A stretch of DNA of 64,000 bases from CAIWHR01 sp963846855 (GCA_963846855.1 CAWJXK010000001.1:1-64000), one strand, 5' to 3'; positions 25,890 to 35,445 are shown, numbered from the stretch's first letter. The notes: generated by a model not told the origin, from the letters alone. Translations and numbers: made by a program.

Positions 25890-26852
25890 TCAGCCGCCGT
25901 CTTCCATGAGCCTCTGCTGCCGCTCGATGAATTCCTTGGTGCTGTCGATGCCGCGCTGGTTCAGCACGAAGTTGCGCACCGCGGCTTCGACCAGCACCGC
26001 GAGGTTGCGCCCGGCGGCGACGGGGATCGTCACCTTGCGGATCGGCACGCCGAGGATCTCCTGGTAGGTCGCCTGGACCTGCAGCCGGTCGAGATCCGAG
26101 AACGCCTCGTGGCCGTGATCCTCCAGATGCACCATGAATTTCAGCAGCTTGCGCGGACGCACCGCGGTCTCACCGAAGATGGTTCGGATATTGAGGATGC
26201 CAATGCCGCGCACCTCGAGGAAATCGCGCAGCACGCCCGGACAGCGTCCCTCGAGCGTGTCGGGCGAAATCCGGTAGATCTCCACGATATCGTCGGCGAC
26301 GAGGCCGTTGCCGCGCGAGATGAGCTCGAGCGCGAGCTCGCTCTTGCCGATCGCCGACGCGCCGGTGATGAGGACGCCCATCTCCAGCACGTCCAGGAAG
26401 ACACCGTGCAGCGTGGTGGCCTCGGCGAGCACGCGCGCGAGGTAGAGCCGTATCACCTCGACCACGTTCGGCGACGGCTGGGTCGACGTGAAGAGCGCGA
26501 CGTGATCGGAGGCGCAGCGCGCGGAGAGCTCGGGCGGGACTGCTTCGCCGTTGGCGACGACGATCGCGACGAGCTCGGTGCCGAACAGCCGGGCGACCGT
26601 GTCGCGCCATACTTCGGCGGAAAGGCCCTTCACCCAGGCAATCTCCGCCGCGCCGAGAATCTGGATCCGGAATGGATGGATGAGGTTGAGGTGTCCGACC
26701 TGGCCGCTGGTCGGCTTCAATGCGGCGTCGCCGGTCAGCACGCGGTTGCCGCCCTGGCGGCCGGCGGCCCAGCTCAAGTCGAGCCGGGCCTCGTTGTCGT
26801 TGAAGAATTTCTCGACACTGACCTGCCGGACCATGCCGTGCTCGCTCGTCAT
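25890..26852 (-). CDS. hprK: HPr kinase/phosphorylase
   Basis: Bifunctional enzyme that phosphorylates and dephosphorylates a Ser of HPr, here presumably part of the nitrogen-related PTS. It has 320 residues with Walker A GASAIGKS at 164-171 (a variant of the usual GxSGxGKS), the catalytic LVADDIVEI, and the signature EVRGIGILNIRTIFG near residue 210. The ATG at 26852 gives the normal N-terminus; the ATG at 26834 is an alternative. It lies 19 bp from ptsN, the usual proteobacterial order. Confidence 0.93.
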   Translation of the reverse strand: MTSEHGMVRQVSVEKFFNDNEARLDLSWAAGRQGGNRVLTGDAALKPTSGQVGHLNLIHPFRIQILGAAEIAWVKGLSAEVWRDTVARLFGTELVAIVVANGEAVPPELSARCASDHVALFTSTQPSPNVVEVIRLYLARVLAEATTLHGVFLDVLEMGVLITGASAIGKSELALELISRGNGLVADDIVEIYRISPDTLEGRCPGVLRDFLEVRGIGILNIRTIFGETAVRPRKLLKFMVHLEDHGHEAFSDLDRLQVQATYQEILGVPIRKVTIPVAAGRNLAVLVEAAVRNFVLNQRGIDSTKEFIERQQRLMEDGG

Positions 26853-26871
26853 GCGCGCCGTGCGCCCGCGA

Positions 26872-27333
26872 TCACGCGGTCGCCGCCCATCCGTCGAACA
26901 GGGCCCGGAGCTCGACCGGGCTCGAAGCGGCGGCGAGCTGCTCGCGGAACCGCTTCTCCGAGAACATCTGCGCGAGCTCGGACAGGAGCTGCAGGTGCCG
27001 CTCGGTCGCCTGCTCGGGGACCAGCAGCACGAAGACCTGCGCCACCGGCTTGCCATCGGGCGCATCGAAGGGGATGGGCGCGCGCAGTCGCACGAAGGCG
27101 CCCTGCGCCTCGCGCAATCCCTTGATCCTGCCGTGTGGAATCGCGACACCCTGGCCCAGTCCCGTCGAGCCCAGCTTCTCACGCGCGGTGAGGCTGTCGA
27201 CAACGACATTGCGCGCGAGGCCGGAACTCGACTCGACGAGCGTCCCGACCGCATCGAACAGCCGCGCTTTCGAACCCACGTCGACGTCGAGCAGGATGTT
27301 CGCGGTGGGCAGGAGCTCGGCGACCTGGTTCAT
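26872..27333 (-). CDS. ptsN: PTS IIA-like nitrogen regulatory protein PtsN
   Basis: EIIA-Ntr, the phosphate acceptor at the end of the PtsP-PtsO-PtsN chain, linking nitrogen status to potassium uptake and stress responses. It has 153 residues with the phosphorylated His67 in GQGVAIPHGR and the downstream VQ/VLLVPEQATERHLQLLSELA region. It lies between hpf and hprK in the rpoN operon. Confidence 0.93.
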   Translation of the reverse strand: MNQVAELLPTANILLDVDVGSKARLFDAVGTLVESSSGLARNVVVDSLTAREKLGSTGLGQGVAIPHGRIKGLREAQGAFVRLRAPIPFDAPDGKPVAQVFVLLVPEQATERHLQLLSELAQMFSEKRFREQLAAASSPVELRALFDGWAATA

Positions 27334-27372
27334 GCGGGGGAAACGCGGTGCGTTGGGCCGGACCGGCCCGCG

Positions 27373-27699
27373 TCAGGCGGCGGCGTCGCGCTTCGCGGCG
27401 TGACCTTCGTGGCGGTGCAGCGCGAGCTTTTCCTTGTGCTTCACAACCTGGCGGTCGAGCTTGTCGACGAGAACGTCGATCGCCGCATACATGTCCGCCT
27501 CGATCGCCTCGCAGTGGATGTCCTTGCCGCGCGCATGCAGGTTCACCTCGACCTTGTGGTTGAGCTTGTCCACCGAAAGCACGACGTTCACGTCGATCAC
27601 GTGGTCGAAATGGCGCGACACGCGGTCGAGCTTCGCGACGACGTAGTCGTGCAGCGCGGGCGTGATGTCGAGATGGTTGCCGGTGACGTTGAGGTTCAT
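27373..27699 (-). CDS. hpf: Ribosome hibernation promoting factor Hpf
   Basis: Short-form HPF/YfiA protein of 108 residues that binds the 30S decoding region and helps form inactive ribosome dimers. Typical segments are MNLNVTGNHLDITPALHDYVVAKL, VEVNLHARGKDIHCEAIEADMYAAIDVLVDKLDRQV and a basic tail. There is no C-terminal dimerisation domain. Directly downstream of rpoN (43 bp), as in E. coli. Confidence 0.93.
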   Translation of the reverse strand: MNLNVTGNHLDITPALHDYVVAKLDRVSRHFDHVIDVNVVLSVDKLNHKVEVNLHARGKDIHCEAIEADMYAAIDVLVDKLDRQVVKHKEKLALHRHEGHAAKRDAAA

Positions 27700-27742
27700 C
27701 GCACTCTCCTTCCGTTGCTGGAGATTCCGCGCGCGGCCGGGA

Positions 27743-29248
27743 TCACGGCGCCTTGCGCAGGTTGACGGGAGGGATCGAGAGCGCCTCCCGGTACTTCGCG
27801 ATCGTGCGCCGGGCGACGAGGATGCCCTGGTCGCCGAGGATGTCCGCGATCTTGCTGTCGGTGAGCGGCGTCTTCGGATCCTCGGCGCCGACGAGCTGCT
27901 TGATCAGCGCTCGGATCGCCGTCGCCGAGGCCGCGCCACCGGTGTCGGTCGCGACATGGCTGCCGAAGAAATACTTGAGCTCGTAGGTGCCGCGCGGGGT
28001 CAGCATGTATTTCTGCGTGGTCACGCGCGAGATCGTCGATTCGTGCAGGTCGAGCATGTCGGCGATCTCGCGCAGGACCATCGGTCGCATCGCGACCTCG
28101 CCGTGCTCGAAGAAGCGTCGCTGCCGCTCCACGATCGCCTGCGACACGCGCAGGATCGTGTCGAACCGCTGCTGCACGTTGCGGATCAGCCACTTCGCCT
28201 CCTGCAGCTGCGCCGCCAGCTGCTGGTTCGACGACTCGCGGTTGCGCGTCAGGATGTCGGCGTAGATGCGGTTCAGCCGCAGCTTGGGCATCGCCGCCTC
28301 GTTCAGCGCCGCCTGCCAGCGTCCGCGGGTCTTCTTCACCACGACGTCCGGCACGACGTAGTTCGCCTCGGTCTTCGCGAACTGCGCGCCGGGCCGCGGG
28401 TTGAGGCTCATGATCAGCGCGCGCACCGCGCGGATGCAGGCGTCGTCGACGTGCAGCGCGCGTTTGAGCTTGGTGAAGTCGCGCGCGGCGAGCTGCGGCA
28501 GGTGCGAGGCGACCAGGGTCAGCGCCTCGGCCCGGTGCGGCGTGGCTTCGGGCAGCACCTTCAACTGCAGCGTCAGACATTCGGCGGCGTCGCGCGCGCC
28601 CACGCCCGCCGGCTCGAAGCTCTGCAGATAGCGCAGCGCGATGGAGAGCTCGTCGGGGTCGATGTCGAGCTCTTCCGGGAAGAGCTCGGCGAATTCCTCG
28701 AGCGACGTATGCAGATAGCCGTCCTCGTCGAGGGCGTCGATCAGCGCGGCGACGATCTGCCGGTCGCGCAGCGGCAGGTTCAGCATCGCGAGCTGTCCGA
28801 TCAGGTGGTCGCGCAGCGTGCTGGTCGCGACCTGCTGCGGATAGAAACCATCGTCGTCGTCGTCGGCGCTCGGGGCGCCCCAGTCGGAGTCGCCGGACGA
28901 GTAGTCCTCGAAGTCGGCCCGGTCGACCGTGTCGCGCTGCCCCTCGGCATCGCGCCGCTCCTCCGTGTCGCGCGTGCCGCCGTCTTCGGCCGCACCTTCG
29001 CCTGCGTCGGCGGGCGCGCTCCGCGTCTCGGCTTCCGAAGGCGCGCGCGGGTCGACGGGCGGCGCCTCGGCCGGCGGCGCGCCTTCCTCGTCGCCCTCGG
29101 CCTTCTCGAGCAGCGGGTTCTCCTGCAGGATGCGCTCGACCTCGGCGTTGAGCTCGAGCGTCGACAGCTGCAGCAGCCGGATCGACTGTTGCAGCTGGGG
29201 CGTCAGCGTGAGGTGCTGCGTGAGCTTGAGTTGGAGCGTTTGCTTCAT
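27743..29248 (-). CDS. rpoN: RNA polymerase sigma-54 factor RpoN
   Basis: Alternative sigma factor for -24/-12 promoters. The 501-residue protein has the Gln/Leu-rich activator-responsive N-terminus (LKLTQHLTLTPQLQQSIRLLQLSTLEL), an acidic linker (about 60-130), the core-binding domain and the C-terminal RpoN box ARRTIAKYRE, which contacts the -24 element. Located between lptB and hpf, as in most proteobacteria. Confidence 0.96.
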   Translation of the reverse strand: MKQTLQLKLTQHLTLTPQLQQSIRLLQLSTLELNAEVERILQENPLLEKAEGDEEGAPPAEAPPVDPRAPSEAETRSAPADAGEGAAEDGGTRDTEERRDAEGQRDTVDRADFEDYSSGDSDWGAPSADDDDDGFYPQQVATSTLRDHLIGQLAMLNLPLRDRQIVAALIDALDEDGYLHTSLEEFAELFPEELDIDPDELSIALRYLQSFEPAGVGARDAAECLTLQLKVLPEATPHRAEALTLVASHLPQLAARDFTKLKRALHVDDACIRAVRALIMSLNPRPGAQFAKTEANYVVPDVVVKKTRGRWQAALNEAAMPKLRLNRIYADILTRNRESSNQQLAAQLQEAKWLIRNVQQRFDTILRVSQAIVERQRRFFEHGEVAMRPMVLREIADMLDLHESTISRVTTQKYMLTPRGTYELKYFFGSHVATDTGGAASATAIRALIKQLVGAEDPKTPLTDSKIADILGDQGILVARRTIAKYREALSIPPVNLRKAP

Positions 29249-29267
29249 CGCGTCCGCAGCGGAGGGA

Positions 29268-29990
29268 TCAGAGCCGGAAGTGCTCGCCCAGGTAGACTTT
29301 CCTTACGGCCTCATTATAAACAATCTCGCCCGGCACGCCCGAGGCAAGGACGCGGCCCTCGTTGATGATGTAGGCGCGGTCGCAGATGCCGAGCGTCTCG
29401 CGGACGTTGTGGTCGGTGATGAGGACGCCGATTCCGCGGTCCTTGAGGAAGCCGATGATCTTCTGGATGTCCAGCACGGCGATCGGATCGACGCCGGCGA
29501 ACGGCTCGTCCAGAAGGATGAAGCGGGGCCGGGTCGCGAGCGCCCGCGCGATCTCCACGCGGCGGCGCTCGCCGCCGGAGAGGCTCAGCGCCGAGGCGTC
29601 GGCCAGGTGCGAGATCGACAGATCCTCGAGCAGGGCGTCGAGGCGGTTCGAGCGGGTGTCGGCGTCGAGGTCCTGCAGCTCGAGGATCGCGCGCACGTTC
29701 TCCGCCACCGTCAGCTTGCGGAAGATCGAGGCCTCCTGCGGCAGGTACGACAATCCGAGGCGCGCACGCGAGTGGATCGGCATCCGCGAGAGGTCGCGAC
29801 CGTCGAGCTCGATGCGACCGCCGTCGGCCGCCGTCAGCCCGACGATCATGTAGAAGCATGTCGTCTTGCCGGCGCCGTTGGGCCCGAGCAGGCCGACCAC
29901 TTCGCCGCTCGCGACGTCGAGCGAGACGTCGTGCACGACCGTGCGGGCCTTGTACCGCTTTTCCAGGCGGGCGACGGAGAGGTGGCTCAC
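29268..29990 (-). CDS. lptB: LPS export ABC transporter ATPase LptB
   Basis: Cytoplasmic ATPase of the LptB2FG complex that extracts LPS from the inner membrane. It has 240 residues: Walker A GPNGAGKTT at 36-44, Q-loop SYLPQEASIF, signature LSGGERRRVEIARAL and Walker B FILLDEPFAGVDP. Follows lptA by 24 bp; rpoN follows after 19 bp. Confidence 0.95.
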   Translation of the reverse strand: MSHLSVARLEKRYKARTVVHDVSLDVASGEVVGLLGPNGAGKTTCFYMIVGLTAADGGRIELDGRDLSRMPIHSRARLGLSYLPQEASIFRKLTVAENVRAILELQDLDADTRSNRLDALLEDLSISHLADASALSLSGGERRRVEIARALATRPRFILLDEPFAGVDPIAVLDIQKIIGFLKDRGIGVLITDHNVRETLGICDRAYIINEGRVLASGVPGEIVYNEAVRKVYLGEHFRL

Positions 29991-30014
29991 GGGGGTGCGA
30001 CTTCGCGGCGCACG

Positions 30015-30704
30015 CTATTTCGTCGGCTGCGGCGCGAGCTCGGTCGCGGATTTCAGCGCGGCCGGCGGCGGTGTGACGGCGGGCGGTGTCGCCGGCGCCG
30101 CCTTCGGTGCGGCCTTCGCGGCGTCCTTGCCCTTGCCGGGCATCGGCGTGTCGGACTTCGGCTGGAACACCCCGCGCACGCGCGCGCCGGCGCCCCCGGA
30201 TTCGGGCGCCGCGATGATGCCGCCCCGGCCCTCGGCCTTCGCGAGCTCGGTCGCCGTGTTGTACGAAATGTAGTTGCTGCGGATCTCGTCCTGGTTGCGC
30301 CGCAGGAGCGCGCGGTCGAAGAGCTCGAGCAGCTGCTTCGTGCCGTCGTACTCGGCGCGCTGCGCGAACCCCTCGAAATACTCGTCGACGCCGTCGCGCT
30401 TCTGGCGGAACGTGATCGGGTTGCCCCATGCGGTCGCCGACATCGAGTTGTCGGGATTCTGGCGGAAGGTGATCTTGTCGGCGTGGATCACCATCGTTCC
30501 CTGCGTGATCACGACGTGCCCGATCAGCGTTCCGACCTTCGTCTCGGCGTTGACGTCGGCGGCGTCCGCGATCCAGTTGATCGGCTTCTCGCGGTCGGCG
30601 GTCTCGGCTGTGGCGACACGGGCGCCGATGGCGAGGACAACGGCGGCAGCGACAATCGCCGCACCCGTGCGGGGCCGCCGCACGGAACGGAGCAATGAAC
30701 GCAT
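30015..30704 (-). CDS. lptA: LPS transport periplasmic protein LptA
   Basis: Periplasmic bridge protein carrying LPS between LptC and LptD. The 229-residue protein has a signal peptide (1-33), the OstA/LptA beta-jellyroll (INWIADAADVNAETKVGTLIGHVVITQGTM, ADKITFRQN, KQLLELFDRALLRR) and an Ala/Pro/Lys-rich C-terminal tail of about 50 residues that is longer than usual. The ATG overlaps the lptC stop (TGATG). Confidence 0.9.
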   Translation of the reverse strand: MRSLLRSVRRPRTGAAIVAAAVVLAIGARVATAETADREKPINWIADAADVNAETKVGTLIGHVVITQGTMVIHADKITFRQNPDNSMSATAWGNPITFRQKRDGVDEYFEGFAQRAEYDGTKQLLELFDRALLRRNQDEIRSNYISYNTATELAKAEGRGGIIAAPESGGAGARVRGVFQPKSDTPMPGKGKDAAKAAPKAAPATPPAVTPPPAALKSATELAPQPTK

Positions 30705-31321
30705 CACTTCGAGAGGGCCTTGGGTTGCAGTGTGCCGTGCGCGCCGGAGTTGAGCTTCAGCGTGTGCGTGTTGTTGTCGAGCGACATGCCGACGGCCTCG
30801 ATTATTCCACGCGGGTCCTCGATCGTCACCCGCTGGTCGGTGTCGGCCAGGCCCTTCTTCGGGACGACGCGCAGCATCTCGGTGCGCAGCGACGACGGGC
30901 CTTCCGCCGCCTTGCCCTCCGCGGCGGGGCCGGCGTCGCGGCGGGCGATCACGCCGCCGCGAAACGTCACCGTCTCGCGGTCGCCCGCGATGGTCGCGTG
31001 GTCCGCCGTGACCGACATTCCCGGCTTGCCGGGCTCGGTGAGCGCGAGCGAAGGCGAGAGGACGTCGACGGTATCGGTGTCCGGATGATGCTCGGCACGC
31101 TTCGCGGTCAGCGACTCGCGCACGCGCCCGGCGTCGTCCAGCGCGAACGCGCGAATGTTCTCGATGTAGATGTCGGGATCGTGGCGGGCGCTGCCGTCGC
31201 GCCGCGCCGCCGGAGGCTGCACCTGCGCGTCGAGCCAGTACGTGAGCGCCGCCAGGCTGCCAAGGAACAGCGCCGGCGACCACGCGGTCAGTCGGTCGAG
31301 GATCCCGCGGGCGCCGCTCAA
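30704..31321 (-). CDS. lptC: LPS export protein LptC
   Basis: Single-pass inner-membrane protein linking LptBFG to LptA. It has 205 residues: one N-terminal helix (SPALFLGSLAALTYWLDAQV), then the LptC jellyroll (DPDIYIENIRAFALDDAGRV, HHPDTDTVDVLSPSL, DNNTHTLKLNSGAHGTL). Start taken at TTG 31321, overlapping the kdsC stop; there is no ATG before the transmembrane helix. Confidence 0.87.
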   Translation of the reverse strand: MSGARGILDRLTAWSPALFLGSLAALTYWLDAQVQPPAARRDGSARHDPDIYIENIRAFALDDAGRVRESLTAKRAEHHPDTDTVDVLSPSLALTEPGKPGMSVTADHATIAGDRETVTFRGGVIARRDAGPAAEGKAAEGPSSLRTEMLRVVPKKGLADTDQRVTIEDPRGIIEAVGMSLDNNTHTLKLNSGAHGTLQPKALSK

Positions 31322-31881
31322 GGCCGGCCTCCGTCCGCGCTGACGGTGAACGCGTCCCGCTGCGCGTCGAGCGCGCCCTGCGCTGCAAGGATGAGCTCGC
31401 AGACCTCGCGCACGGCGCCCCGCCCGCCGTCGCGCCGCGTCACGTAATGCGCGCGGCTCGTCACCGCGTGCGGCGCGTGTGGCACGGCGACGCCCAAACC
31501 GCAGTGCAGGATCAGCGGAAGGTCCGGCAGGTCGTCGCCGATGTGCGCGCACGCGGCACCCGACAGGCCGAGCTCGGCGCGCAGGCGCTCCCACGGCGTG
31601 AGCTTGTCCTCCGAGCCTTGCAGCAGTCGCGTGACGCCGAGCGCCTTCGCCCGGTGCGCAACCGCGGGCGCATTGCTGCCGGTGATCCACGCGACCGTGA
31701 CGCCCGCGCCGGCGAGCATCTTGATGCCCACGCCGTCGAGCGACGAAAACGCCTTCATCTCCCGGCCGTCGTCGCCGTAGTAGAGGCGACCGTCGGTCAG
31801 CACGCCGTCGACGTCGCACGTGAGGAGCCGGATGCCCCGCGCGCGCCGCGCGAGCTCGTCGGGCAACGGCTCGGGGCTCAT
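31318..31881 (-). CDS. kdsC: 3-Deoxy-D-manno-octulosonate 8-phosphate phosphatase KdsC
   Basis: HAD phosphatase that makes free Kdo for lipid A core synthesis. The 187-residue, cap-less protein has the nucleophile motif DVDGVLTDG from residue 23, ITGSNAPAV (motif II), KLTPW and GDDLPDL (motif III). Coupled by four-base overlaps to kdsD upstream and lptC downstream. Confidence 0.93.
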   Translation of the reverse strand: MSPEPLPDELARRARGIRLLTCDVDGVLTDGRLYYGDDGREMKAFSSLDGVGIKMLAGAGVTVAWITGSNAPAVAHRAKALGVTRLLQGSEDKLTPWERLRAELGLSGAACAHIGDDLPDLPLILHCGLGVAVPHAPHAVTSRAHYVTRRDGGRGAVREVCELILAAQGALDAQRDAFTVSADGGRP

Positions 31882-32912
31882 ACGACGCGGGCGCGGAACA
31901 GGTCGTGCATGTGCAGCGCGCCGACCAGCTTGCCGGTCGCGTCGACGACCAGCAACGCCATCTTCTTCGGCGGCGCCTCCATGAGGTCGACGCACTCGAT
32001 CGCGAGGCGCTCGGGGCCGATGGTCAGCGGCGCGCGCGTCATCACGTCGGCGATGCGCGCGGCGCCGAAGTCGCGCACGCGATCGAGGCAGCGGCGCAGA
32101 TCGCCGTCGGTGAAGATGCCACTGACCTTGCCGTCGGCGTCGACCACCGCCGTCATGCCCATGCCCTTGCCGCTCATCTCGACGACGGCCTGCGCGAGCG
32201 TCGCGTCGTGCGGCACGACCGGCAGGTCGCGCCCGGTCTTCATCACGTCGCGCACGCGCGTCAGCAGGCGCCGGCCGAGCGCGCCGCCGGGATGCGAGCG
32301 CGCGAAATCCTCGACCGAGAATCCGCGCGCGTCGAGCAGCGCCAGCGCCAGCGCGTCGCCCAGCGCGAGTGCTGCGGTCGTGCTGGCCGTCGGCGCGAGG
32401 CCGAGCGGGCAGGCTTCGCTGTCGACGGCGGCGTCGAGGTGAACGTCCGCGGCCTGCGCGAGCGACGAGTCCTCGTTGCCGGTCAGCGCGATGATCGACG
32501 CGCCCTGGCGCTTCAAGTGCGGCAGCAGGTGAACGAGCTCGTCGGTCTCGCCCGAATTGGACAGCATCACCACGACGTCACCGGGCGCGATCATGCCGAG
32601 GTCGCCGTGGCCGGCCTCGGCCGGATGCACGAAGAAGGCCGGCGTTCCGGTGGACGCGAACGTGGCCGCGAGCTTGTGCGCGATGTGGCCGGACTTTCCG
32701 ATGCCGGACACGACGACGCGGCCGCTGGAACGCAGAATGAGCAGCACGGCGGCCGCGAACGGCGCGTCGAGACGCGCCGCGAGCCCCGTGATCGCGGCGG
32801 CCTCGGTCGTCAGGACGTCGCGCGCGAGCGCGAGCGCGCGCGCCGCGTCGAAGCCCGCGCCGTCCGCGGACGGCGTCGCGGTGGCTGGGGCGATGGCCCT
32901 CTCGACGGTCAT
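31878..32912 (-). CDS. kdsD: Arabinose-5-phosphate isomerase KdsD (KpsF/GutQ family)
   Basis: Converts ribulose-5-phosphate to arabinose-5-phosphate, the first step towards Kdo. It has 344 residues: an SIS domain (SGIGKSGHIAHKLAATFASTGTPAFFVHPAEAGHGDLG and SNSGETDELV) and two CBS domains (DVMKTGRDLPVVP and DVMTRAPLTIGPE). Its N-terminus is about 15 residues longer than in E. coli. First gene of the kdsD-kdsC-lptC-lptA-lptB-rpoN run. Confidence 0.93.
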   Translation of the reverse strand: MTVERAIAPATATPSADGAGFDAARALALARDVLTTEAAAITGLAARLDAPFAAAVLLILRSSGRVVVSGIGKSGHIAHKLAATFASTGTPAFFVHPAEAGHGDLGMIAPGDVVVMLSNSGETDELVHLLPHLKRQGASIIALTGNEDSSLAQAADVHLDAAVDSEACPLGLAPTASTTAALALGDALALALLDARGFSVEDFARSHPGGALGRRLLTRVRDVMKTGRDLPVVPHDATLAQAVVEMSGKGMGMTAVVDADGKVSGIFTDGDLRRCLDRVRDFGAARIADVMTRAPLTIGPERLAIECVDLMEAPPKKMALLVVDATGKLVGALHMHDLFRARVV

Positions 32913-32975
32913 GCGGGCCAGTATAGCTCAGGGGGCAGGGGCAGCCGGGTCGCGCCGCGACGCTATGCTACAGTC

Positions 32976-33286
32976 AGGAAACCTCTGAACACGTCCCACG
33001 CGGTTGCGCCGCAGCGCCAAATGCGGATGCATGCCTCATTTGGCAACTGAGGCGCGACGAAGGTCGTAGTTCACACTACGATTCCGAGGAGCGCGGCAAA
33101 GCAGGCGCCGCATTTGGCAGCAGCCCGAAGGGTCGGGGCTTTTCGGGCGGTCTGCTCATTTTGGTAAATGAGCGCGAGGCTCGCCAAGGGGGCCGGCCAT
33201 TGGCTTCGCCTCGCCTCATTTGGCAACTGAGGCAGCCCATCCCGAAAAGCCTCCGTCGCAATCGCGTGCGATGTGTTTAGAGGTTC
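32976..33286. repeat. Dispersed inverted-repeat element, family A, copy 3 (short, reversed)
   Basis: About 311 bp in the 420-bp gap between divergent kdsD and the antiporter gene. The termini AAACCTCTGAACACGT and its mirror GTGTTTAGAGGTTCC are imperfect inverted repeats matching the family A ends. The interior carries the same blocks as copies 1 and 2 (GGGGGCCGGCCATT, CATTTGGCAACTGAGG, CATCCCGAAAA) in the reverse order and orientation. No transposase. The rest of the gap (33287-33332) only holds the antiporter leader. Confidence 0.75.
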
Positions 33287-33332
33287 CGAAGCGCTCGCGG
33301 CCGCGCGCGCGCTGCACCGGCCCTGATCCACG

Positions 33333-35297
33333 ATGCCGCAAACGCTGCAACTCATTCTCGTATTGCTCGGCGCCGCGGTGGTCGTCGTGGTCATCTGCAG
33401 GCTGATCCGGCTGCCGCCCATCCTCGGTTACCTGGCGGTCGGACTCGGCGTCGGCCCGCATGCGCTGGCGCTCGTTCCCGACACCGAGAACGTGCGCGAT
33501 CTCGCCGAGTTCGGCATCGTCTTCCTGATGTTCTCGATCGGCCTCGAGTTCAGCCTGCCGCAGCTGAAGTCGATGCGGCGCGCGGTGTTCGGCCTCGGGC
33601 TCGCGCAGGTCGCGATCACGACCGCGGCGGCAATGCTCGCGCTGTACCTCATCGGTTGGGGCTGGCAGGCCGGTTTCGCGCTGGGCGGCGCGCTCGCGAT
33701 GAGCTCGACCGCCATCGTCTCGAAAATGCTCGCCGAGCGCATGGAGCTCGGCACCGCACATGGCCGCGACGTGATGAGCATCCTGCTCTTCCAGGACCTC
33801 GCGGTCGTCGCGTTCCTGATCGCCTTGCCCTCGCTTGGCAAGAGCGGCGGTGAGGTCGCGACCGACCTCGGCGTCGCCGCGCTGAAGGCCGCCGCCGCGC
33901 TCGGGCTCATCCTGTTCGCCGGGCAGCAGCCGATGCGCGCATGGTTCCACGTCATCGCGCGACAGAAGAGCGCCGAACTCTTCATGCTGAACGTGCTGCT
34001 CGTCACGCTGGGGCTCGCCGCGATCACGCAGTTCGCCGGGCTCTCGCTCGCGCTGGGCGCGTTCCTCGCCGGCATGCTGATCGCCGAGACCGAGTACCGC
34101 TACCAGGTCGAGGAGGACATCAAGCCGTTCCGCGACGTGCTGCTGGGCCTGTTCTTCGTCACTGTCGGCATGGCGCTCGATCCGGCGCAGGTCGTCGCCA
34201 ACTGGGAATGGGTGCTGCTGCTCCTCGTCGGCCCGGTCGCCGCCAAGCTCGCCCTGATCGTCTTGCTCTCGCGGCTATTTGGCGCATCGCTGGCCACGGC
34301 GCTGCGCACCGGCTTCTACCTCGCGCAGGCCGGGGAATTCTCTCTTGTCATGCTGGCGCTCGCCTTCGACGGGAAGATCCTCGGGCCGCCGGTCACGCAG
34401 ATCGTCCTCGCGGCGATGATCCTGTCGATGTTGAGCGCGCCGTTCATCATCCATTTCGCCGAGCCCATCGTGCGCCGGTTCACCGCCAACGACTGGCTGG
34501 CGCGCGCCGCACAGGTGACGCGGATCGCCGCGACGACGATGGCGCGGCAAGACCACGTGATCGTCTGCGGCTACGGCCGCAGCGGCCAGAACCTCACGCG
34601 GATGCTCGAAGCGGAAGACATTCCGTTCATCGCGCTCGACTCCGACCCTCAACGCGTGCGCGAGGCGGCGGCCGATGGCGGAAACGTCGTGTACGGCGAC
34701 GCGAAGCGCCGCGAGGCGCTCGTTGCCGCAGGCCTCGCGAAGGCGCGGGCGCTCGTCATCACGTTCAACGACACGCCGGCGGCGCGCAAGATCCTCCATC
34801 ACGCGCACCAGGAGCGTCCCGATCTTCCGGTGATCGTGCGCACGCTCGACGACAGCGAGATCGAGGCGCTGCTGACCGCGGGCGCGACCGAGGTCGTACC
34901 CGAGGTGCTCGAAGGCAGCTTGATGCTCGCGATGCATTCGCTTCTGGTGCTGGGCGTGCCGCTCAACCGCGTGCTGAAGCGGCTCCACACGATCCGCGAA
35001 GAGCGCTACAGCCTCTTCCGTGGATTCTTCCATGGCGCATCCGACGCCGCCGACGCCGCCGACAACCTCCAGCCGCGGCTGCACTCGGTGCTGCTGCCGG
35101 AGCGCGCTTTCGCGGCCGGGAAGGCGCTCGCGTCGCTTGGCATCGACGGGCTGGTCGAGGTGACCGGCGTGCGGCGCCGCGGCTCGCCTCCGCAGCGACC
35201 GCCTCCCGAGTGGGTCTTCGAGAGCGGCGACATCGTCGTGCTGCTCGGGCGGCCGGAAGAACTCTCGCTGGCGGAGCAGAAGCTGCTTCAGGGTTGA
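33333..35297 (+). CDS. CPA2 monovalent cation:proton antiporter (KefB/YbaL type)
   Basis: A 654-residue inner-membrane antiporter with about 12 helices (residues 5-390; LGYLAVGLGVGPHAL, FLMFSIGLEFSLPQL, LFQDLAVVAFL, LSLALGAFLAGMLIAETEY, the last two characteristic of CPA2). A RCK/TrkA-N domain (VIVCGYGRSGQNLTRML, D at end of beta-2) and a TrkA-C domain (near 560-650) follow. It is a K+ or Na+/H+ exchanger; no glutathione-specific Kef features can be confirmed. Starts just to the right of a family A element. Confidence 0.87.
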   Translation: MPQTLQLILVLLGAAVVVVVICRLIRLPPILGYLAVGLGVGPHALALVPDTENVRDLAEFGIVFLMFSIGLEFSLPQLKSMRRAVFGLGLAQVAITTAAAMLALYLIGWGWQAGFALGGALAMSSTAIVSKMLAERMELGTAHGRDVMSILLFQDLAVVAFLIALPSLGKSGGEVATDLGVAALKAAAALGLILFAGQQPMRAWFHVIARQKSAELFMLNVLLVTLGLAAITQFAGLSLALGAFLAGMLIAETEYRYQVEEDIKPFRDVLLGLFFVTVGMALDPAQVVANWEWVLLLLVGPVAAKLALIVLLSRLFGASLATALRTGFYLAQAGEFSLVMLALAFDGKILGPPVTQIVLAAMILSMLSAPFIIHFAEPIVRRFTANDWLARAAQVTRIAATTMARQDHVIVCGYGRSGQNLTRMLEAEDIPFIALDSDPQRVREAAADGGNVVYGDAKRREALVAAGLAKARALVITFNDTPAARKILHHAHQERPDLPVIVRTLDDSEIEALLTAGATEVVPEVLEGSLMLAMHSLLVLGVPLNRVLKRLHTIREERYSLFRGFFHGASDAADAADNLQPRLHSVLLPERAFAAGKALASLGIDGLVEVTGVRRRGSPPQRPPPEWVFESGDIVVLLGRPEELSLAEQKLLQG

Positions 35298-35381
35298 GCC
35301 TTACTCCTGCGACAACGCTTCCGCCTGCGCGACTTGCGGGCCGCTCAATCCGTGCTCGCCACGCCAACTGACCGTGGGTCA

Positions 35382-35410
35382 TTGTTGTGGCCGAGGCCGC
35401 ACGCTACAAT
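35382..35410 (+). promoter_or_regulatory. Sigma-70 promoter for the mla operon
   Basis: TTGTTG at 35382-35387 and TACAAT at 35405-35410 are separated by 17 bp, a good match to a housekeeping promoter. The predicted start of transcription (about 35417) leaves a 29-nt leader before the mlaF ATG. Confidence 0.6.
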
Positions 35411-35445
35411 CGCCCTCTTTCGTTCCGAGCGCCCACGAGCCGTCG

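Noticed and set aside
25690..27125. Long plus-strand frame opposite hprK and ptsN
   Set aside because: Antisense shadow over two clearly recognised genes; no family features.
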